Below, piece by piece: positions 53,245 to 62,830 of a stretch of DNA of 64,000 nucleotides (the first letter of the stretch is position 1; each line of letters starts with the position of its first letter). This stretch comes from Bacillota bacterium (GTDB lineage: Bacteria; Bacillota; Bacilli; Bacillales_A; Planococcaceae): the NCBI GenBank assembly GCA_023405135.1, contig JAEXYZ010000108.1, positions 1 to 64,000 on the forward strand, given 5' to 3'. The translations under genes were made by a program, and so were the position numbers. The notes below the pieces were generated by a model. That model saw nothing but the letters and a program-made list of their open reading frames with translations, searched no databases and was not told the origin of the DNA.

Positions 53245-53257
53245 AGGAGGAATAGGG

Positions 53258-54397
53258 ATGAATTTTCAATTATCGGTAGAACATGAGCAATTAAGGGAAA
53301 TGATTCGTGATTTTGCATTGAATGAAGTAGCGCCTTCTGCTGCTGAACGGGATGAAAATGAACGTTTTGATCGTGAAATATGGAATAAGATGGCTGAGCT
53401 TGGACTTACGGGAATACCTTGGCCTGAACAATACGGGGGAGCTGGATTTGACTTTTTAGCTTACTGTATAGCCGTTGAAGAGCTTTCACGTGTTTGTGCA
53501 TCAACTGGTGTAACACTTTCAGCTCATACTTCTTTAGCAGGCTGGCCACTTTATAAATTTGGTAATGAAGAGCAAAAACAAAAATACCTTCGACCAATGG
53601 CGGAAGGGAAAACGATTGGTGCTTATTGTTTAACAGAAGCTGGCTCAGGAAGTGATGCAGGTGGAATGAAAACAACAGCCAAATTAGAAGGTGATGAATA
53701 CGTTTTAAACGGTTCTAAAATTTTCATTACAAACGGTGGTGTAGCAGACACTTACATCGTATTTGCAGTAACAGATCCTGAGTCAAAGCATAAAGGAACA
53801 AGCGCCTTCATCGTTGAATCATCCTTCCCTGGCTTTGGTGTAGGGAAAAAAGAGAAGAAGCTAGGCATACGTTCATCACCTACAACGGAAATTATTTTCG
53901 ATAATTGCCGTGTGCCAAAAGAAAACTTACTAGGTAATGAAGGTGAAGGATTCATCATTGCCATGAAAACATTAGACGGTGGCCGAAATGGGATTGCCGC
54001 TCAAGCAGTTGGAATTGCACAAGGGGCATTAGATGCAGCAACTGAATATGCAAAAGAACGTGTTCAATTCGGCAAACCAATTGTTGCAAACCAAGGTGTT
54101 TCCTTTAAATTAGCAGATATGGCGACAGCTATTGAAGCTTCAAGATTACTAACTTATCAAGCGGCTTGGTTAGAATCGAATAACCTTCCATATGGTAAAG
54201 CTTCTGCGATGGCGAAATTAATGGCTGGAGATACAGCAATGTCTGTTACAACGGATGCGGTACAAATCTTTGGTGGCTATGGCTATACAAAAGAATACCC
54301 TGTTGAGCGATATATGCGTGATGCAAAGATTACACAGATTTATGAAGGTACACAAGAAATTCAACGTCTTGTGATTTCAAGGATGCTTACAAAATAG
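53258..54397 (+). CDS. acyl-CoA dehydrogenase
   Basis: Second FAD-dependent dehydrogenase of the operon, 379 residues: CLTEAGSGSDAGGMKT, FITNGGVADTYIVFA, KLGIRSSPTTEIIFDNCRVP and QIFGGYGYTKEYPVERYMRDAKITQIYEGTQ-type C-terminus. It resembles the preceding protein closely along its length, suggesting an old duplication with different acyl specificity. The ATG at 53258 follows AGGAGG; an upstream in-frame ATG falls inside the palindromic repeat and is rejected. Confidence 0.93.
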   Translation: MNFQLSVEHEQLREMIRDFALNEVAPSAAERDENERFDREIWNKMAELGLTGIPWPEQYGGAGFDFLAYCIAVEELSRVCASTGVTLSAHTSLAGWPLYKFGNEEQKQKYLRPMAEGKTIGAYCLTEAGSGSDAGGMKTTAKLEGDEYVLNGSKIFITNGGVADTYIVFAVTDPESKHKGTSAFIVESSFPGFGVGKKEKKLGIRSSPTTEIIFDNCRVPKENLLGNEGEGFIIAMKTLDGGRNGIAAQAVGIAQGALDAATEYAKERVQFGKPIVANQGVSFKLADMATAIEASRLLTYQAAWLESNNLPYGKASAMAKLMAGDTAMSVTTDAVQIFGGYGYTKEYPVERYMRDAKITQIYEGTQEIQRLVISRMLTK

Positions 54398-54400
54398 TCT

Positions 54401-55039
54401 ATGAAAAATAACAATGACAAAATATTAGTTCAGTCATCCGTAAAAGATGAAAGCCTAATAGAAATTCGCAGAAAACAAATTGTAAATGGCGCTCTAAAAT
54501 TGTTTAAGGAAAAAGGCTTTCATCGAGCTACAACAAGGGAAATTGCCAAGGCGGCAGGATTTAGTATTGGGACTCTTTACGAGTATATCCGTACAAAGGA
54601 AGACGTACTGTATTTAGTTTGTGACAATATTTATGACCAAGTAATGAAACGTCTATCCCGAATTTCAACAAGTTCAGGAACAATCGAAGAATTAAAAGAA
54701 GCTATCAAGCAATACTTTTTATTGATTGATAGTATGGTAGACGAATTTACTATCATGTATCAAGAAACAAAAACATTAAGTAAAGATGCACAACAATACG
54801 TATTAAACAAAGAATTTGAGATGACTGCGCTTTTTGAAAAAATGTTAAAAAAACTAGTGCAATCAAAAACAATTCACATGAATGATCGAGAAATATATTT
54901 AGCTGCAAATCATATCGTTGTTCAAGGACAAAGCTGGGCGTTTAGAAAATGGGCACTGCATAAGCATTTTACAATTCAAGACTATACAATTGCTCAAACG
55001 AAAATGTGCTTGTCAGGAATTATACATTATGAGGAGTAA
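54401..55039 (+). CDS. TetR/AcrR family regulator of fatty-acid degradation
   Basis: A 212-residue regulator: N-terminal TetR helix-turn-helix (RRKQIVNGALKLFKEKGFHRATTREIAKAAGFSIGTLYEYIRTKEDVL-type region) and a helical ligand-binding domain. It begins three bases after the acyl-CoA dehydrogenase stop and lacks a good ribosome binding site, so translation is probably coupled. By context it should repress this operon and fadF when acyl-CoA is absent, in the manner of Bacillus FadR. Confidence 0.87.
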   Translation: MKNNNDKILVQSSVKDESLIEIRRKQIVNGALKLFKEKGFHRATTREIAKAAGFSIGTLYEYIRTKEDVLYLVCDNIYDQVMKRLSRISTSSGTIEELKEAIKQYFLLIDSMVDEFTIMYQETKTLSKDAQQYVLNKEFEMTALFEKMLKKLVQSKTIHMNDREIYLAANHIVVQGQSWAFRKWALHKHFTIQDYTIAQTKMCLSGIIHYEE

Positions 55040-55046
55040 TGGGATG

Positions 55047-55094
55047 ACACCGCTAAAAGCATACGTTTGACGATGCATTAAAGCGGTGTTTTTT
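55047..55094 (+). terminator. terminator of the beta-oxidation operon
   Basis: ACACCGCT (55047-55054) and AGCGGTGT (55082-55089) with inner GCAT/ATGC pairing, followed by TTTTTT. Confidence 0.8.
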
Positions 55095-55186
55095 ACGTTT
55101 AAACAAATGTTTTCTTTACTAACCGTTTTCAAAACAAAGGGGATAACGCAAAGTAATGAAGGCAATATGTGAAAGGGGTATTAAAT

Positions 55187-58100
55187 ATGGTGCAAGTTGA
55201 TCAAGAAGTAAAATACGAAAAACCTGGCGTTTATCGCCCAAAAAATCATGTCCGTTTTGTCACAGCATCAAGTTTATTTGATGGTCACGATGTATCAGTT
55301 AATATTATGCGACGAATTTTACAAGCAAGTGGGGCAGAAGTAATTCATCTAGGTCATAATCGATCTGTTGAAGAAGTAGTGAATGCTGCGATTCAAGAAG
55401 ATGCTCAAGCAATTGCTGTATCTTCTTATCAAGGGGGACATTTAGAATACTTCAAATATATGTATGACTTGTTACATGAAAAAGGGGCACCCCACATTAA
55501 AATCTACGGTGGCGGTGGAGGGGTTATCTTACCTCGTGAAATAAAAGAATTACATGATTACGGTATAGCTGGAATCTTTTCACCGGAAGATGGAATGCAA
55601 TTAGGTTTACAAGGAATGATTAATAAGCAAATAGAAGGAGCAGATTTCTCAACGCTAAAAGGAAATTACTTAGATTTATTAGAAAAGCTATCTACTGACA
55701 CACCAGAAATATTAGCAAATCTCATTACAGCAGCCGAGACAGGTGGAGACGGAGAAATTGCCCATTTTCTAGCTGAAGCGCGGAAAAGAACAAAACATAC
55801 TCCAGTTTTAGGGATTACTGGAACAGGCGGTGCAGGAAAGTCTTCTTTAACTGATGAATTAATTCGACGTTTTTTACGAGAATTCCCAGAGAAAAAAGTA
55901 GCAATTATTTCGGTAGATCCAACAAAGCAAAAAACAGGTGGAGCACTTCTCGGTGACCGTATTCGAATGAATGCTATTTTCGATAAAAGAGTTTATATGA
56001 GAAGCTTGGCTACGAGGGGATCTAGAACAGAACTATCTAACTCGATAGGAGATGTTCTTGATGTCGTAAAGGCTGCTGGTTTCGATTTAATTATTGTTGA
56101 AACGAGCGGAATTGGCCAAGGCGACGCTGAAATTACAAAATATACGGATCTTTCAATGTATGTAATGACTAGTGAGTTTGGTGCCCCAACACAGCTTGAA
56201 AAAATCGATATGATCGACTATGCAGACTTAATTGTAATTAATAAATTTGAAAGAAAAGGCTCTGAAGATGCACTTCGTCAAGTTCAAAAACAATATCAAC
56301 GTTCTCATGGATTATGGTCTGAAAGCTTGGATAGAATGCCAGTATATGGAACAATCGCTAGCCAATTTAATGATAAGGGTACTAACTCACTCTACGCAGC
56401 ATTAGTTGATAAAATAAATAAAAAGCTTGGCTATGATTGGAAAACATCTTATGAACAGTTTGTGAAAACACAAAAGCAAGATGTTATTATTCCAAATGAT
56501 CGCCGCTATTACTTGCGAGAAATTGTGGATACAGTTCGAAACTACCATAAACAGGCCGCTCGCCAAGCCGAACTGGCATCAAAGCTATATCAGCTGGAAG
56601 GTACAATAAAACAAGTTTTAGAAAGTTCGCCAAATGATGTTTTAATACAATCGTTACAATCTTTAGCGGACAGTGTGAAAAATGAATTATCTCCAGAATC
56701 AAAACGTATACTGGATGGTTGGGAAAAATTAAAAGAGGCATACGCTGGAGACGAATTTGTAACGAAAGTACGGGATAAAGAAATCCGTACGATACTTAAA
56801 ACAACTTCATTATCAGGTACAAAAATTCCGAAAGTTGCTTTACCGAAATTTAAAGATTATGGTGAAATTTTACATTGGGTTTATGCTGAAAATATCCCAG
56901 GGCATTTCCCATATACAGCAGGAGTTTTCCCATTCAAGCGTCAAGGGGAGGATCCAAAAAGACAATTTGCAGGAGAAGGGACACCAGAACGTACAAATAA
57001 ACGCTTCCACTATTTATCAAAAGATGATGATGCAAAACGTTTATCGACTGCCTTTGATTCTGTAACTCTTTATGGTGAGGATCCGGATTACCGACCAGAT
57101 ATTTATGGTAAGGTTGGTGTATCTGGTGTAAGCGTTTGTACACTTGATGATATGAAAAAGCTTTATGACGGATTTGATTTATGTGCCCCTTCTACATCTG
57201 TTTCGATGACAATTAACGGACCAGCACCAATTATTTTAGCGATGTTTATGAATACAGCTATTGATCAACAAGTAAAAAAACGTGAAGAAGAGCTTGGACG
57301 CACTTTAACAGTTGAGGAATTCACAGAAGTGCGCGAAAAAACATTGCAGGTCGTACGAGGTACAGTGCAAGCGGATATTTTAAAAGAAGACCAAGGTCAA
57401 AATACGTGCATTTTCTCAACGGAATTCGCTTTACGGATGATGGGTGATATTCAAGCGTATTTTATTGATCATAAAGTTCGCAATTATTACTCTGTATCGA
57501 TCTCTGGTTATCATATTGCTGAAGCTGGGGCAAATCCAATATCTCAACTAGCCTTTACTTTAGCGAACGGCTTTACCTATGTTGAATATTATTTAAGCCG
57601 CGGCATGAAGATTGATGATTTCGCACCGAACTTATCGTTTTTCTTCTCAAATGGATTAGACCCTGAATATACAGTAATTGGTCGAGTTGCGAGACGTATT
57701 TGGGCTATTGTTATGCGTGAAAAATACGGTGCAAATGAACGCTCCCAAAAGCTGAAATATCATGTTCAAACTTCAGGACGTTCGTTACATGCACAAGAAA
57801 TTGACTTTAATGACATTCGTACGACACTACAAGCATTAATGGCGCTGCAAGATAATTGTAATTCACTTCATACAAATGCATATGACGAAGCAATTACAAC
57901 ACCAACAGAAGAATCGGTTCGTCGAGCAATGGCAATTCAATTAATTATTACGAAGGAACATGGCTTGTCAAAAAATGAAAATCCGTTACAAGGATCATTT
58001 ATCGTTGAAGAGCTGACAGATTTGGTGGAGCAAGCGGTTCTTGAAGAATTTGAGCGCATTAATGACCGTGGTGGTGTGTTAGGTGCAATGGAGACTCAAT

Positions 58101-58462
58101 ATCAACGAGGAAAAATTCAAGAAGAATCCATGTATTATGAACATCTTAAACATTCTGGAGAGCTTCCGATTATTGGAGTAAATACGTATTTGAATCCGAA
58201 TCCACCTTCTGCAGAAGAAATTGATAGTATGGAAGTGGCACGTTCTTCAAAAGAAGAAAAGGAACTTCAAATTAAAAATTTACACGATTTCCAAAAACGA
58301 CATGAAGCAGAGTGTGGAGCCTCACTAAACAAACTGAAAGAAGTTGCCCTCTCTGGTGGAAATATTTTTGAACAACTAATGGAAACAGTTAAAGTGGCAA
58401 GTCTTGGTCAAATTACGAAAGCGATGTATGAGGTTGGGGGACAATATAGAAGAAATATGTAA
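55187..58462 (+). CDS. icmF: fused isobutyryl-CoA mutase (IcmF)
   Basis: Adenosylcobalamin-dependent acyl-CoA mutase of 1091 residues in which all parts are fused. Residues 20-150 are the B12-binding domain (FDGHDVS at 31-37, SSYQGGH, IYGGGGGVI). Residues about 205-420 are a MeaB-like GTPase chaperone (GITGTGGAGKSS, Walker A at 209-220). The mutase barrel fills the C-terminal half (GVSGVSVCTLDDMK, GPAPIILAMFMN, ISGYHIAEAGANPISQLA). IcmF interconverts isobutyryl- and n-butyryl-CoA and some related substrates. The ATG at 55187 follows AAAGGGG by eight bases. Confidence 0.93.
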   Translation: MVQVDQEVKYEKPGVYRPKNHVRFVTASSLFDGHDVSVNIMRRILQASGAEVIHLGHNRSVEEVVNAAIQEDAQAIAVSSYQGGHLEYFKYMYDLLHEKGAPHIKIYGGGGGVILPREIKELHDYGIAGIFSPEDGMQLGLQGMINKQIEGADFSTLKGNYLDLLEKLSTDTPEILANLITAAETGGDGEIAHFLAEARKRTKHTPVLGITGTGGAGKSSLTDELIRRFLREFPEKKVAIISVDPTKQKTGGALLGDRIRMNAIFDKRVYMRSLATRGSRTELSNSIGDVLDVVKAAGFDLIIVETSGIGQGDAEITKYTDLSMYVMTSEFGAPTQLEKIDMIDYADLIVINKFERKGSEDALRQVQKQYQRSHGLWSESLDRMPVYGTIASQFNDKGTNSLYAALVDKINKKLGYDWKTSYEQFVKTQKQDVIIPNDRRYYLREIVDTVRNYHKQAARQAELASKLYQLEGTIKQVLESSPNDVLIQSLQSLADSVKNELSPESKRILDGWEKLKEAYAGDEFVTKVRDKEIRTILKTTSLSGTKIPKVALPKFKDYGEILHWVYAENIPGHFPYTAGVFPFKRQGEDPKRQFAGEGTPERTNKRFHYLSKDDDAKRLSTAFDSVTLYGEDPDYRPDIYGKVGVSGVSVCTLDDMKKLYDGFDLCAPSTSVSMTINGPAPIILAMFMNTAIDQQVKKREEELGRTLTVEEFTEVREKTLQVVRGTVQADILKEDQGQNTCIFSTEFALRMMGDIQAYFIDHKVRNYYSVSISGYHIAEAGANPISQLAFTLANGFTYVEYYLSRGMKIDDFAPNLSFFFSNGLDPEYTVIGRVARRIWAIVMREKYGANERSQKLKYHVQTSGRSLHAQEIDFNDIRTTLQALMALQDNCNSLHTNAYDEAITTPTEESVRRAMAIQLIITKEHGLSKNENPLQGSFIVEELTDLVEQAVLEEFERINDRGGVLGAMETQYQRGKIQEESMYYEHLKHSGELPIIGVNTYLNPNPPSAEEIDSMEVARSSKEEKELQIKNLHDFQKRHEAECGASLNKLKEVALSGGNIFEQLMETVKVASLGQITKAMYEVGGQYRRNM

Positions 58463-58469
58463 AGACAAT

Positions 58470-58511
58470 AAATTCAGCGCTTGCTTATAAAGAACAAGCG
58501 CTGAATTTTTG
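58470..58511 (+). terminator. terminator of icmF
   Basis: AAATTCAGCGCTTG (58470-58483) pairs exactly with 58495-58508, T-run after. Confidence 0.85.
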
Positions 58512-58690
58512 TGAATGAAATTTCATAGATAATGAATTATTACTAATTTAATTAAATTTCTACTGTTTCAAATGATAAAATTTCTATATATTGTAACTGC
58601 TTATAAGATAGTTAAAGTCTCCATTGTAATAACTGTTACTATTTTTGGAAATTTAGCTATAATAAAAATACAGAAAGGAAGGATTTGCAA

Positions 58691-58849
58691 GTGATTAAAC
58701 AATACGCGCACTACATCATAATACTCGCTTGTCTGGTTGCTACTTTCTTTTTGTATAATAAGCAGTTAGGATCTGTTCCACTCCTTATCTTATCTATTTT
58801 TTTATTTTATTTAGGCATAAAAGAAATTATAAACATTAAAAAACAGTAA
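58691..58849 (+). CDS. 52-residue membrane protein
   Basis: A GTG-started frame with GGAAGGATT just upstream encodes two hydrophobic helices (YIIILACLVATFFLY and SVPLLILSIFLFYLGI) and a Lys-rich end (KEIINIKKQ). It lies alone between icmF and rpoE. No family recognised; the ribosome binding site and clean membrane topology support a real gene. Confidence 0.6.
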   Translation: MIKQYAHYIIILACLVATFFLYNKQLGSVPLLILSIFLFYLGIKEIINIKKQ

Positions 58850-58930
58850 ATGAAACTAGCATAGTCTATAGTACTTTGTATATAATGGATATTATGCTTG
58901 AGATATGTATATAGAAAGGACGTGCACGAG

Positions 58931-59515
58931 TTGAATATTCGTGAGATGACACAAGAACAATTAGCAGAGGAATCGTTAATTGACTTAGCCTACGCAATTT
59001 TAGAAGAAAGAAAATCACCGATTGCATTCCACGACTTACTTAAAGAAATTCAAAATTTAAATGGATTTTCGGATGAAGAAATTCAAAGTAGACTTGTACA
59101 GTTTTATACTGATATGAATATTGAGGGGCGTTTCCTTTTAAACCACGAAAACACTTGGGGTCTTCGTGAATGGTATAAAGTTGAAACAATCGAAGAAGAA
59201 ACTGCACCTACTGTTAAAGCGCGTAAACGTAAAAAAGCTGTTTCTGAAGACGATGAGGAAGATTTAATCGTTGATGAAGATGATTTAGTATTTGAAGAAG
59301 ACTTTGAAGAATTTGTTGAAGAAGATTTAGATGAAGACGATCTAGATGACGATGAAGATTTAGACTTCGTTGAAGAAGAAATCGATAGTATCGATGAAGT
59401 AGACGTTGATGTAGACGCAGACATTGATGATGAATTAATCGAAGAAGAAGATGGGTTTATTATTGATGACGAAGAAGATGACGATCTTATAGATGACGAG
59501 GAAGACGAAGATTAA
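58931..59515 (+). CDS. rpoE: RNA polymerase delta subunit
   Basis: Delta subunit of Gram-positive RNA polymerase, 194 residues. The N-terminal HARE-HTH domain (IAFHDLLKEIQNLNGFSDEEIQSRLVQFYTDMNIEGRFL, then TWGLREWY) is followed from about residue 90 by an almost wholly Asp/Glu tail that displaces nucleic acids. A TTG start at 58931 is proposed: AAAGGA lies ten bases upstream and the normal N-terminus NIREMTQEQLAEES begins there. pyrG follows, as in Bacillus. Confidence 0.93.
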   Translation: MNIREMTQEQLAEESLIDLAYAILEERKSPIAFHDLLKEIQNLNGFSDEEIQSRLVQFYTDMNIEGRFLLNHENTWGLREWYKVETIEEETAPTVKARKRKKAVSEDDEEDLIVDEDDLVFEEDFEEFVEEDLDEDDLDDDEDLDFVEEEIDSIDEVDVDVDADIDDELIEEEDGFIIDDEEDDDLIDDEEDED

Positions 59516-59666
59516 ATCTTTGGCCAGTCAAAGGATTTCTTAAAAATTGGGTAAGAAGAAGTTATCCTCGGTTACTGACTAGCTTTGTGCTGACCTGAAT
59601 GCGAGTCCGAAATCCGTGCGCTAGTTAGTCAAAGGGTAAATGATAATTTTATTTTTCATAAAGGGC
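59516..59666 (+). other. region after rpoE with possible secondary structure
   Basis: No frame is evident. AGTCAAAGG at about 59526 and again near 59627, and GACTAGC/GCTAGTTAGTC arms around 59577-59627, could fold. No T-run follows, and I recognise no RNA family. Confidence 0.35.
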
Positions 59667-59788
59667 TTGACTTCTTTTATCGTTCAATATAATCTTTTAC
59701 TTGGGCTCCGTTAAAAACGGAGAATGACCGTGATAAGATAAATTCACGCTCCCCCTGCATATTGCAGGAGGAGCGTTTTTTTATTTTT
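59667..59788 (+). promoter_or_regulatory. pyrG promoter and CTP-responsive attenuator leader
   Basis: TTGACT (59667-59672) with TAATCT 17 bases on (59690-59695; TATAAT overlaps it). The transcript should begin at GGGCTCC (59703). A terminator stem (ACGCTCC 59746-59752 with GGAGCGT 59770-59776, inner CCTGCA/TGCAGG) is followed by TTTTTTT. In B. subtilis pyrG, low CTP causes repeated G addition at a GGGC start, and the poly-G tail pairs with the CUCCCCC strand of the terminator; the same pieces are present here. Confidence 0.85.
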
Positions 59789-60154
59789 TGGACTTTTACT
59801 TGTGAGTCAAAGCTTAGCAAAATTAAGTGTGGACACTATTAGTAAAAATGTGATTAGCTTATTTGAATATGCCTAAAAACAAAAAATGTTGTTTTAAAAG
59901 GTGTTTCATTGAGGGAACCTTCCAACATAAGGTTTAAAAACTCGTGGAAAGTTGCTGGTATATAAGCTTTATTTTTTTGCTTTAGCATTTAAAATAAAGG
60001 GAATAAATGTTGTAGGCAATGAAACATGAGTATCAAGTTTTTTATTTTATCTTTACACAAATTAAAGTCTTTCTTTTCATTAATATAAGAAAGGGATAAT
60101 TAATTTTGTGTAATTGATATAAAAGCAATTGTAGTTATGAGGAGGAATTTGCAA
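59789..60154 (+). other. long gap between the pyrG attenuator and pyrG
   Basis: About 365 bases without a credible gene. Several partial AT-rich boxes could be a second promoter, for example TTTACACAAATTAAAG near 60051, but none is clear. GAGGAGG at 60139-60145 is the pyrG ribosome binding site. Confidence 0.4.
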
Positions 60155-61753
60155 ATGACGAAGTATATTTTTGTAACAGGTGGGGTAGTTTCTTCGCTAG
60201 GAAAAGGGATTGTCGCATCTTCATTAGGAAGACTATTAAAAAACCGTGGATTACAAGTAACAATTCAAAAATTTGATCCATATTTAAATATTGATCCAGG
60301 TACGATGAGTCCATATCAACATGGTGAAGTGTTTGTAACAGATGACGGTGCTGAAGCTGACTTAGACTTAGGTCACTATGAACGCTTTATTGACATTAAT
60401 TTAGGAAAACATTCAACCGTTACTTCAGGTCGTGTTTACCAATCAGTTCTAGCAAAAGAACGTCGTGGTGATTATAACGGCAAAACTGTACAAGTAATTC
60501 CTCATGTAACGAATGAAATAAAAGACCGCATTCAACGTGCAGGACGTGAAACAAGTGCTGATATCGTGATTACTGAAGTGGGTGGTACAGTAGGGGATAT
60601 TGAATCACTTCCATTCCTTGAAGCCATTCGTCAAATGAAATCAGATCTTGGACACCACAATGTAATGTACGTCCACTGTACATTAATTCCTTACATTGCT
60701 GCTGCTGGTGAATTAAAAACAAAACCAACACAACACTCTGTAAAAGAATTACGTTCTTTAGGAATACAACCAAATATTTTAGTTGTACGTACAGAACATC
60801 CAGTTTCTCAAGATATGAAAGAAAAATTAGCTTTATTCTGTGATGTTACAGCTCGTGATATTATTGAATCTCGCGATGCAGAACATTTATATGAAGTGCC
60901 ATTAAATCTACATGCACAAGATTTTGATGACATCGTGTTAGAACATTTTGGCATTGAAGCACCTGAAGCAGATATGTCTGATTGGAGACAGTTCGTAGAT
61001 AAAGTAAAACATCTAAAAAACAAAACACGTATTGCCCTTGTTGGGAAATATGTTGAGCTTCCAGATGCTTACATTTCAGTAGTAGAAGCATTAAAACACG
61101 CAGGATATGTATATGATTCAGATATCGAAGTAGATTGGATTAATGCAGAACATGTAAATTCTGACAATGTTCATGAATTATTGAAAAATGCTAACGGAAT
61201 TTTAGTACCAGGTGGTTTTGGTGACCGTGGTATCGAAGGGAAAATTTCTGCAATCCGTTATGCCCGTGAAAATGATATTCCGTTTTTAGGTATTTGTTTA
61301 GGTATGCAATTAGCTACTGTTGAATATGCACGCAACGTTCTTGGTTTAGAAGGAGCGCATTCAACAGAGCTTGATAAAGAAACACCATATCCGATTATCG
61401 ACTTCTTACCAGATCAAAGTGATGATATCGATTTAGGTGGAACATTACGTTTAGGATTATATCCATGTAAATTAAAAGAAGGCTCTCGTGCAATGGAAGC
61501 TTATAACGATGAATTAGTATACGAACGTCATCGTCATCGTTATGAATTCAATAATGAATTCCGTGAAGCAATGGAAGCGGAAGGACTTGTATTCTCAGGT
61601 ACAAGCCCTGACAATAAATTAGTGGAAATTATTGAGTTGCCAGAGAAAAAATTCTATGTAGCTTGTCAATTCCACCCAGAATTAATTTCTCGACCACAAC
61701 GTCCACAGCCATTATTCCGTGAGTTTGTAGGTGCAGCGTTTAACAACCGTTAA
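60155..61753 (+). CDS. pyrG: CTP synthase
   Basis: Aminates UTP to CTP using glutamine. The 532-residue protein has the N-terminal synthetase domain (KYIFVTGGVVSSLGKGI, DPYLNIDPGTMSPYQHGEVFV, EVGGTVGDIES) and a C-terminal class I glutaminase with nucleophile Cys in FLGICLGMQLA and His-Glu in FHPELISRP. The ATG at 60155 follows GAGGAGG by about eight bases. Confidence 0.98.
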   Translation: MTKYIFVTGGVVSSLGKGIVASSLGRLLKNRGLQVTIQKFDPYLNIDPGTMSPYQHGEVFVTDDGAEADLDLGHYERFIDINLGKHSTVTSGRVYQSVLAKERRGDYNGKTVQVIPHVTNEIKDRIQRAGRETSADIVITEVGGTVGDIESLPFLEAIRQMKSDLGHHNVMYVHCTLIPYIAAAGELKTKPTQHSVKELRSLGIQPNILVVRTEHPVSQDMKEKLALFCDVTARDIIESRDAEHLYEVPLNLHAQDFDDIVLEHFGIEAPEADMSDWRQFVDKVKHLKNKTRIALVGKYVELPDAYISVVEALKHAGYVYDSDIEVDWINAEHVNSDNVHELLKNANGILVPGGFGDRGIEGKISAIRYARENDIPFLGICLGMQLATVEYARNVLGLEGAHSTELDKETPYPIIDFLPDQSDDIDLGGTLRLGLYPCKLKEGSRAMEAYNDELVYERHRHRYEFNNEFREAMEAEGLVFSGTSPDNKLVEIIELPEKKFYVACQFHPELISRPQRPQPLFREFVGAAFNNR

Positions 61754-61760
61754 TTCATTT

Positions 61761-61806
61761 GAGGTGGAAGGTAATCCATATGTAGGAAAGTTCACCTCGT
61801 TTTATT
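61761..61806 (+). terminator. probable terminator of pyrG
   Basis: GAGGTGGAA (61761-61769) and TTCACCTC (61791-61798) enclose a long loop; GTTTTATT follows. Confidence 0.5.
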
Positions 61807-61882
61807 AAATAAAAGTTTGGATAATTAACTTTAGAAGTACTATAATTAGAATATTTCAGAAAAATATTTGTAGACATATACT

Positions 61883-61913
61883 AGGGCTGTTCAGAAATTT
61901 TCTGAGCAGCCCT
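61883..61913. repeat. 15-bp inverted repeat downstream of pyrG
   Basis: AGGGCTGTTCAGAAA and TTTCTGAGCAGCCCT differ from perfect symmetry at one G-U position. The following bases ATCATTATG are not a T-run, so terminator function is doubtful. The rest of 61807-62160 has no gene. Confidence 0.6.
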
Positions 61914-62161
61914 ATCATTATGTATATGCAAAAAGGAGGGGATTTGGTCCGTTAAATGTTATAGATTAATAATTTTATATCTTTTAGAGGAGTAGTAAAT
62001 TTATAAATAGAATGACTTTATACATAGGATTATAACAATTACGGCAAATGTTTTAGGGGGGGACTTAACCCAAATTTAACCTAATCTAAACTTTAAGAAT
62101 GTAAAATAAATTATACAAAAAAAACATGCTTCCATTATTTGCTTATACTAAGATTATGAAT

Positions 62162-62196
62162 AAAAAAACCTCTTTCCGATATATAAAGAAAAGAGG
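62162..62196 (-). terminator. terminator of ywjG
   Basis: CCTCTTT and AAAGAGG pair around an AT loop; the minus strand then reads TTTTTTTA. Confidence 0.72.
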
Positions 62197-62204
62197 AATT
62201 CATT

Positions 62205-62738
62205 TTAATAATCATAGTCACTTGAAAGCATTTCATCATAATTTAGTTTAATTGCTTCATAAATAAATAGTGCAGCCATCAAATATGGTACAACTATGCG
62301 TTCGCCTAGTTTGTAAGGGTGAGGTAATAGTCCCCCTTTAATCTTCATTGAAACATAAGTGTAAGCTAGTTCACTAAGTTTATTATTGTCGTCTTGTGGT
62401 TCACTTGAAACAACAGAAAATGGAATAAATTGATTGTATAGCTTTTCGGCAAGACTTAAAGCATTTGCATCATTGCAAGTAGATGTAAAAATACAAACTC
62501 GATCGACATCTGTCACAGTAGTATCAGGAGTCCATTTTTCTAAATTGTTAAATGGTTCTATACTTTGCAATGCATTTATTTCAATTGCTTGTAATTCACC
62601 GAAACAAGCAAAGTATACCTTGCCTTGTCCAACGCTTGCTTGAGCTAATAAACGAGCCGTTTCTTCAATTGCTTCTTCTTCTGTTTGATTAATTTTTTGG
62701 AATAATCCACTCATTTGAGTAGAAAGTATTTTTGACAT
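62205..62738 (-). CDS. ywjG: DUF2529 (YwjG) protein
   Basis: A 177-residue protein resembling SIS-fold proteins (VYFACFGELQAIEINAL, VCIFTSTCNDANALSLAEKLY). Function unknown. AGAGGTGG lies upstream of the ATG. Its place between pyrG and spo0F, in reverse orientation, matches B. subtilis. Confidence 0.88.
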   Translation of the reverse strand: MSKILSTQMSGLFQKINQTEEEAIEETARLLAQASVGQGKVYFACFGELQAIEINALQSIEPFNNLEKWTPDTTVTDVDRVCIFTSTCNDANALSLAEKLYNQFIPFSVVSSEPQDDNNKLSELAYTYVSMKIKGGLLPHPYKLGERIVVPYLMAALFIYEAIKLNYDEMLSSDYDY

Positions 62739-62800
62739 AGTTCCACCTCTCTAAACATTATAAAATTTTATTTTATCAAATGTAAAATGTAAATAGTTGT

Positions 62801-62830
62801 GAAGGACTTTCGTTAATAAAATAGAAAATT
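62801..62830 (+). promoter_or_regulatory. possible sigma-H promoter of spo0F
   Basis: AAGGACTTT followed 12 bases later by AGAAAAT resembles the sigma-H pattern (AGGAnnT, then GAAT). The match is partial. Confidence 0.3.

Noticed and set aside
53228..53257. Upstream ATG extension of the second acyl-CoA dehydrogenase
   Set aside because: The extension is translated palindrome; the ATG at 53258 has AGGAGG in place and the family N-terminus.
59104..59424. Serine-rich frame on the minus strand
   Set aside because: It is the reverse-strand shadow of the Asp/Glu tail of rpoE.
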